Source: DTYU01 sp040757355 (GTDB lineage Bacteria > Bacillota > Desulfotomaculia > Desulfotomaculales > Ammonificaceae). Taken from it: a DNA stretch of 50,595 bases. The stretch is taken from contig JBFLWY010000021.1 of assembly GCA_040757355.1 (NCBI GenBank), positions 1 through 50,595 on the forward strand, in the 5' to 3' direction. The notes under the pieces were generated by a model that saw only the letters and a list, made by a program, of their open reading frames with translations, was not told where the DNA came from and made no database searches. The translations under genes were made by a program, and so were the position numbers. Positions 47,053 through 50,595 of the stretch are shown in pieces (positions within the stretch are counted from its first letter, which is position 1; every line of letters starts with the position of its first letter).

Positions 47053-47901
47053 TTGTTGAATGAAATTTTGAAGAAAAGGGTGCTCGCGCCGGCGATCAAA
47101 CTGATGGAGATCAGGAACCCATTGATAGCCGGGAAAGCGAAGCCCGGCCAGTTCATCATCCTGCGGGTTCATGAGAAGGGGGAACGGATACCCCTTACCA
47201 TATCCGATTTTGATGCTGAAAAAGGGACAGTAACGATTATCTTTCAGGAGATCGGCAAGACCACGACTTTGCTTGGACTTCTCGACGAAGGCGAAAGGAT
47301 ACTGGACCTTGTCGGCCCGCTCGGGAAGCCTACAGATCTTGCGGACTTAAAGAGGGTTGTTGTTATCGGGGGCGGACTGGGCACGGCCCTGATTTTTTCG
47401 CAGGTCAAGGAGATGTACAATAACGGTACCAAAGTGGACGTTATCATCGGTGCAAGAAGCGCCGATCTGATTATCCTCGAAGAAGAAATCAAGCCGTATT
47501 GCGAGAACGTTTTCATCGCTACCGATGACGGTTCAAAGGGACACAAAGGATTTGTCACCGATCTACTAAAGAAGCTTCTTGATGAAGGTAACAAGTACGA
47601 CCGTGCCATCGCTGTGGGGCCGCTCATTATGATGAAGGTGGTGAGCAACCTTACAAAACAGTACGGCCTGCCTACGGTCGTAAGCATGAACCCGATCATG
47701 ATAGACGGCACCGGCATGTGCGGCGGATGCAGGCTCACCGTGGGCGGGGAAACCAGGTTTGCGTGCGTTGACGGGCCGGAGTTTGACGGCCACCTGGTTG
47801 ATTTCGACGAGGTGATAAAAAGGACGGGTATGTACCGGGAGCAGGAGAAGATCGCCATGGATCTGCTCCAGGCGACCCTGAGGGGGGAATCCAATGCCTG
47901 A
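47053..47901 (+). CDS. nfnA: NADH-dependent ferredoxin:NADP+ oxidoreductase, subunit A (NfnA/SudB)
   Basis: A 282-residue ferredoxin-NADP reductase-type subunit with FAD domain (PGQFIILRVHEKGERIPLTI), NAD domain (VVIGGGLGTALIFSQVK) and a C-terminal [2Fe-2S] site DGTGMCGGCRLTV with FACVDGPEFDGH. With NfnB it performs flavin-based electron bifurcation between NADPH and NAD+/ferredoxin. TTG 47053. It overlaps nfnB by eight bases. Confidence 0.9.
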   Translation: MLNEILKKRVLAPAIKLMEIRNPLIAGKAKPGQFIILRVHEKGERIPLTISDFDAEKGTVTIIFQEIGKTTTLLGLLDEGERILDLVGPLGKPTDLADLKRVVVIGGGLGTALIFSQVKEMYNNGTKVDVIIGARSADLIILEEEIKPYCENVFIATDDGSKGHKGFVTDLLKKLLDEGNKYDRAIAVGPLIMMKVVSNLTKQYGLPTVVSMNPIMIDGTGMCGGCRLTVGGETRFACVDGPEFDGHLVDFDEVIKRTGMYREQEKIAMDLLQATLRGESNA

Positions 47902-49315
47902 GCAGAAGCGCAAGCCCAACCTCGCGAAGAAAAAGGTGCGCATGCCCGAGCAGGACCCCAAGGCCCGGGCCAGGAATTTCGACGAGGTGGCTCTGGGTTA
48001 CACCCCCGAACAGGCGGTGGAAGAGGCGAAACGCTGCCTGCGGTGCAAGGAGCCCCGCTGCATCGACGGATGCCCGGTCAACGTCCAGATACCGGACTTC
48101 ATCCAGTTGATTGAGGAAAACAGGTTTATCGAGGCCTATAAAAAAATTCTGGAGACCAATAACCTCCCGGCGATTTGCGGCAGGGTCTGCCCGCAGGAGA
48201 ACCAGTGCGAAAAGCACTGTCTCAGGGGGGAGAAGGGCGAGCCGGTAGCTATCGGCAGGTTGGAGCGTTTTGCGGCGGATTATGCCGCATCCGTGCCGGG
48301 TAACGGGCAAGAGGAAGCACCGCACAAGTTTCCGGCCAAGGGCAAGGTTGCCGTCATCGGCTCCGGGCCGGCAGGGGTTACCTGCGCCGGTGACCTTGCA
48401 AAGATGGGGTACGAGGTTACCATATTCGAAGCCTTTCATACCCCCGGCGGGGTCCTGGTCTATGGGATACCCGAGTTCAGGCTGCCGAAGAGCGTAGTTC
48501 ACAGAGAAATAGAGAATGTCAAAAAGCTGGGTGTTGAGATCCGGACCAACATGGTGGTCGGAAAAGTAACAAGCATTGATGAGCTGTTTGAACAGGGCTA
48601 TGATGCGGTATTCATCGGCACGGGGGCAGGGCTGCCGGTGTTCATGCGTCTCCCCGGCGAGAACCTCAACGGCGTTATGTCGGCAAACGAGTTTTTGACC
48701 AGAGTAAACCTTATGAAGGCATACAGATTTCCGGAGTACGACACACCCGTGAAGGTGGGCCGGAGGGTAGCTGTAGTGGGCGGCGGGAACGTCGCCATGG
48801 ATGCCGCCCGTTCGGCCCTCAGGCTCGGCGCTGAAAAGGTATACATCGTATACCGGCGCTCCGAAGAAGAAATGCCCGCCAGGCTTGAAGAGGTCCACCA
48901 CGCCAAAGAGGAGGGTATCGAATTTAAGCTCCTCACCAACCCTGTGAGGGTCCTCGGGGATGATGCCGGATGGGTAAAAGGCATGGAATGCGTGGAGATG
49001 GAACTGGGTGAGCCGGATGCGTCGGGAAGGAGGAGACCGGTGGCCAAGCCCGGCTCGGAACACGTAATCGATGTTGAGACAGTCATAATCGCCATCGGCA
49101 CCACACCGAACCCCCTTATAGCCAAGACTACCGGGGGGCTTGAACTGACCAGGTTTGGCGGCATTGTGGCAGACGAGGCGACGGGGCAGACCAGCCGGCC
49201 GGGCGTCTTTGCCGGAGGGGACATCGTTACCGGCTCCGCAACAGTGATTCTGGCGATGGGTGCAGGTAAGAAGGCCGCCAAGGCGATCGACGAATACGTT
49301 TCCAGTAAACGGTAA
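47894..49315 (+). CDS. nfnB: NADH-dependent ferredoxin:NADP+ oxidoreductase, subunit B (NfnB/SudA)
   Basis: A 473-residue glutamate synthase small-chain-like flavoprotein. N-terminal [4Fe-4S] cysteines (CLRCKEPRCIDGCPV; CGRVCPQENQCEKHC), FAD-binding GSGPAGVTCAGDLAKMG, NADP-binding GGGNVAMDAARSALRLGA and C-terminal GGDIVTGSATVILAMGAGK. It contains the bifurcating FAD. The same family includes glutamate synthase beta subunits, but no gltB is nearby and the NfnA partner decides the call. Confidence 0.92.
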   Translation: MPEQKRKPNLAKKKVRMPEQDPKARARNFDEVALGYTPEQAVEEAKRCLRCKEPRCIDGCPVNVQIPDFIQLIEENRFIEAYKKILETNNLPAICGRVCPQENQCEKHCLRGEKGEPVAIGRLERFAADYAASVPGNGQEEAPHKFPAKGKVAVIGSGPAGVTCAGDLAKMGYEVTIFEAFHTPGGVLVYGIPEFRLPKSVVHREIENVKKLGVEIRTNMVVGKVTSIDELFEQGYDAVFIGTGAGLPVFMRLPGENLNGVMSANEFLTRVNLMKAYRFPEYDTPVKVGRRVAVVGGGNVAMDAARSALRLGAEKVYIVYRRSEEEMPARLEEVHHAKEEGIEFKLLTNPVRVLGDDAGWVKGMECVEMELGEPDASGRRRPVAKPGSEHVIDVETVIIAIGTTPNPLIAKTTGGLELTRFGGIVADEATGQTSRPGVFAGGDIVTGSATVILAMGAGKKAAKAIDEYVSSKR

Positions 49316-49432
49316 GCACATATAAACGCGCGCCTCAGGCGTAACGGCACCGGCCTTGAAAAGTTTTCGGCCGGACGGTTGATTCAATTGTTTGTGCTTC
49401 AGTCTTTTCTAAACGTTGTAAAACGGACCCCA

Positions 49433-49628
49433 CCCAGCACTCAGCGGGGCTTTTGACCCGGCACTCAGTGTAGTTTTTGAGCTTCGAGGAGAGATCTTCA
49501 TTAGCCTAAAGGAAATGGTGGCTTTTAAAGCGCAAAGATAATACTGAGTGCTGGGCGAAGAAGAAACCTTCATTAGCCTGGAATAAAGTGGTAGCTTCAA
49601 AAACTTATGGACTACACTGAGTGCTGGG
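49433..49628. repeat. Compound palindromic repeat R5
   Basis: Left arms CCCAGCACTCAG (49433) and CCCGGCACTCAGTGTAG (49457); right arms ACTGAGTGCTGGG (ending 49555) and CTACACTGAGTGCTGGG (ending 49628). CACTCAGTGTAG pairs exactly with CTACACTGAGTG, so 49457-49628 is one long palindrome with another end in the middle. The left flank, read in reverse, is TGGGTGGGGTCCGTT as beside R1. It follows the nfnB operon; a possible cyclophilin start GTG at 49621 lies inside the right arm. The 49316-49432 stretch holds nothing else. Confidence 0.8.
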
Positions 49629-49671
49629 TAGTCAGTATAAGGTTAAACGCCTAAGGGAGGCTCAGGGAATC

Positions 49672-50343
49672 GTGATAGCAAGTCGCGGAATATGGGGGCT
49701 CCGGACCAAAGTCTTTGTTGCAGTGGTGGTCCTGTTTTTGCTCACTTCTACGGCAGGCTGCGGTTTAGGAAAAGGGCAACCGACCGGTAGCAGCGAGCGG
49801 GATACCGCACGCGGTGCTGCCGGGCAGACCGATCAATTGGAAACCGCGCAGGGGGCGAGCGGTGAAACTACCGGCACGCCGTCTCCCTTGGAAGGATTGG
49901 GAAAGACCACAAAGACCGAGCGCGTGCTTATGACGACTGAAAAGGGCAATATAGAGCTGGAGCTTTATCCCGAATTGATGCCCCTGACAGTTGCGAATTT
50001 CAAGAAGCTGGTAAGCCAGGGGTTTTACAACGGTTTGACATTTCATCGGATTGAGTCTTGGGTAATCCAGGGCGGCGACCCGAACGGTAACGGTACCGGC
50101 GGCCCGGGTTGGACCATAAAACTTGAGACGCACCCGAAACTGGTAAACGTCAGGGGTGCCCTGGCCATGGCGCGCGCTTTACATCCCGACTCCGCTGGCT
50201 CTCAGTTCTATATTTTAAAGGCGGATGAACCTTCCCTCGACGGTCAGTACGCAGTTTTCGGGAGGGTATCTAAAGGCATGGAGGTTGTCGATCGGATTGA
50301 AATTGGGGATAAAATGCTGCAGGTCCGGGTTCTCTCTAAGTAG
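49672..50343 (+). CDS. Peptidyl-prolyl cis-trans isomerase lipoprotein (cyclophilin type)
   Basis: A 223-residue secreted cyclophilin. A basic start and hydrophobic segment (VFVAVVVLFLLTSTAGC) end in a lipobox, then a Ser/Thr/Gly linker of ~50 residues, then a compact cyclophilin domain: GNIELELYPELMPLTVANF, FHRIESWVIQGGDPNGNGTG, ARALHPDSAGSQFYI, and LDGQYAVFGRV. It folds proteins outside the membrane. GTG 49672 chosen from the signal peptide; AGGGAGG is 12 bases upstream. Confidence 0.9.
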   Translation: MIASRGIWGLRTKVFVAVVVLFLLTSTAGCGLGKGQPTGSSERDTARGAAGQTDQLETAQGASGETTGTPSPLEGLGKTTKTERVLMTTEKGNIELELYPELMPLTVANFKKLVSQGFYNGLTFHRIESWVIQGGDPNGNGTGGPGWTIKLETHPKLVNVRGALAMARALHPDSAGSQFYILKADEPSLDGQYAVFGRVSKGMEVVDRIEIGDKMLQVRVLSK

Positions 50344-50438
50344 CAAGTGTATTCCGAACCGACTATCTTCTGGTTACTCTTGGATTGAATATTGCTTTTC
50401 GAATCTGCTTCATCTATAATAATACTAACGGCGAGGCG

Positions 50439-50465
50439 CCAGGGTTTTACCCTGGTTCTCTTTTT
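50439..50465 (+). terminator. Intrinsic terminator after the cyclophilin gene
   Basis: CCAGGG and CCCTGG around TTTTA, followed by TTCTCTTTTT. It lies 95 bases past the stop. Confidence 0.7.
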
Positions 50466-50575
50466 GGCTGGGTTTTTTGGCCGGAATTGGGATAAAATTT
50501 TAAAGGACTTTCCGAAAATGCGCCGAATAGGTCATTTGCTTTTGTATGAATAAACTAAGAAGCAGGAGGACGCGG

Positions 50576-50595
50576 ATGCGGGCTACAGCAGAACG
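50576..50595 (+). CDS. Start of a further gene, cut by the window end
   Basis: ATG 50576 follows GCAGGAGG by a normal distance and reads MRATAE before the window ends. Nothing can be said of the product. Confidence 0.4.

Noticed and set aside
47894..49315. Glutamate synthase small subunit
   Set aside because: No large subunit nearby; directly coupled to an NfnA-type partner.
47735..49387. Minus-strand frame of 550 codons over nfnB
   Set aside because: Antisense to a well-supported gene; no signature and a low-complexity composition.

Overview
The window looks like a chromosomal segment of an anaerobic, acetyl-CoA-pathway Firmicute, in the broad clostridial/Peptococcaceae sense (Moorella- or Desulfotomaculum-like). 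The reasons are a complete Gram-positive style CODH/acetyl-CoA synthase operon in acetogen order, HydBC/NuoEF-type electron-transfer subunits, NfnAB, a TupABC tungstate transporter, strong AGGAGG ribosome sites with many GTG/TTG starts, sigma-A-like promoters, and a GC-rich sequence. The genus is inference. The sequence is a scaffold with two 100-N gaps.

Layout. 1-2100: two ~100-bp palindromic repeats, then pstC-pstA without pstB. 2719-6060: a large membrane GGDEF-EAL c-di-GMP enzyme. 6251-8565: a PAP2 phosphatase, a broken M28 peptidase and a pair of paralogous small proteins of unknown function. 9330-12765: a small defence/toxin area with an XRE-ImmA regulator under an operator-overlapped promoter, a PIN-toxin stub, an HsdM stub, a RelB/RelE-like pair bracketed by 29-bp palindromes, and an MntA/HepT pair whose toxin seems to carry a 1-base deletion.

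12858-25703: an integrated ~12.8-kb element in the 3' end of a tRNA-Lys(CTT) gene, with a 40-bp att duplication, putative integrase arm sites near both ends, a tyrosine integrase, an XRE repressor with divergent promoters, excisionase-like proteins, a prim-pol/AAA replication protein carrying iteron-like repeats, a small-terminase-like protein and several unknown proteins. No large terminase, portal or capsid is visible, so it resembles a phage-satellite (PICI-like) or plasmid-like island more than a prophage.

25664-26174: a tRNA operon (Pro-Tyr-Lys, minus strand) with palindromic spacers. 26381-29414: tupA-tupB-tupC on the minus strand behind a long leader with two intrinsic terminators and a possible Moco/Tuco-type RNA. 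29611-30618: a compound palindrome and a protein made of 18-residue repeats.

30803-49315: the main operon, starting from a TTTACA-17-TATAAT promoter: cooC (cut by a gap), nuoE-like, nuoF-like, a half-nuoF ferredoxin protein, a nuoG-like protein without a catalytic Cys/Sec, then acsA, acsB, acsC, acsV, acsF, acsD, acsE, nfnA, nfnB. Acs proteins fix CO/CO2 and a methyl group into acetyl-CoA. The Nuo-like module probably links CODH or ferredoxin electrons to NAD(H), and NfnAB links ferredoxin, NADH and NADP. The window ends with a cyclophilin lipoprotein and the first codons of another gene.

A family of inverted repeats ending in CCCAGCACTCA/TGAGTGCTGGG recurs in the intergenic spaces, often bordering transport or toxin genes. 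It is the main unexplained structural feature outside the island.
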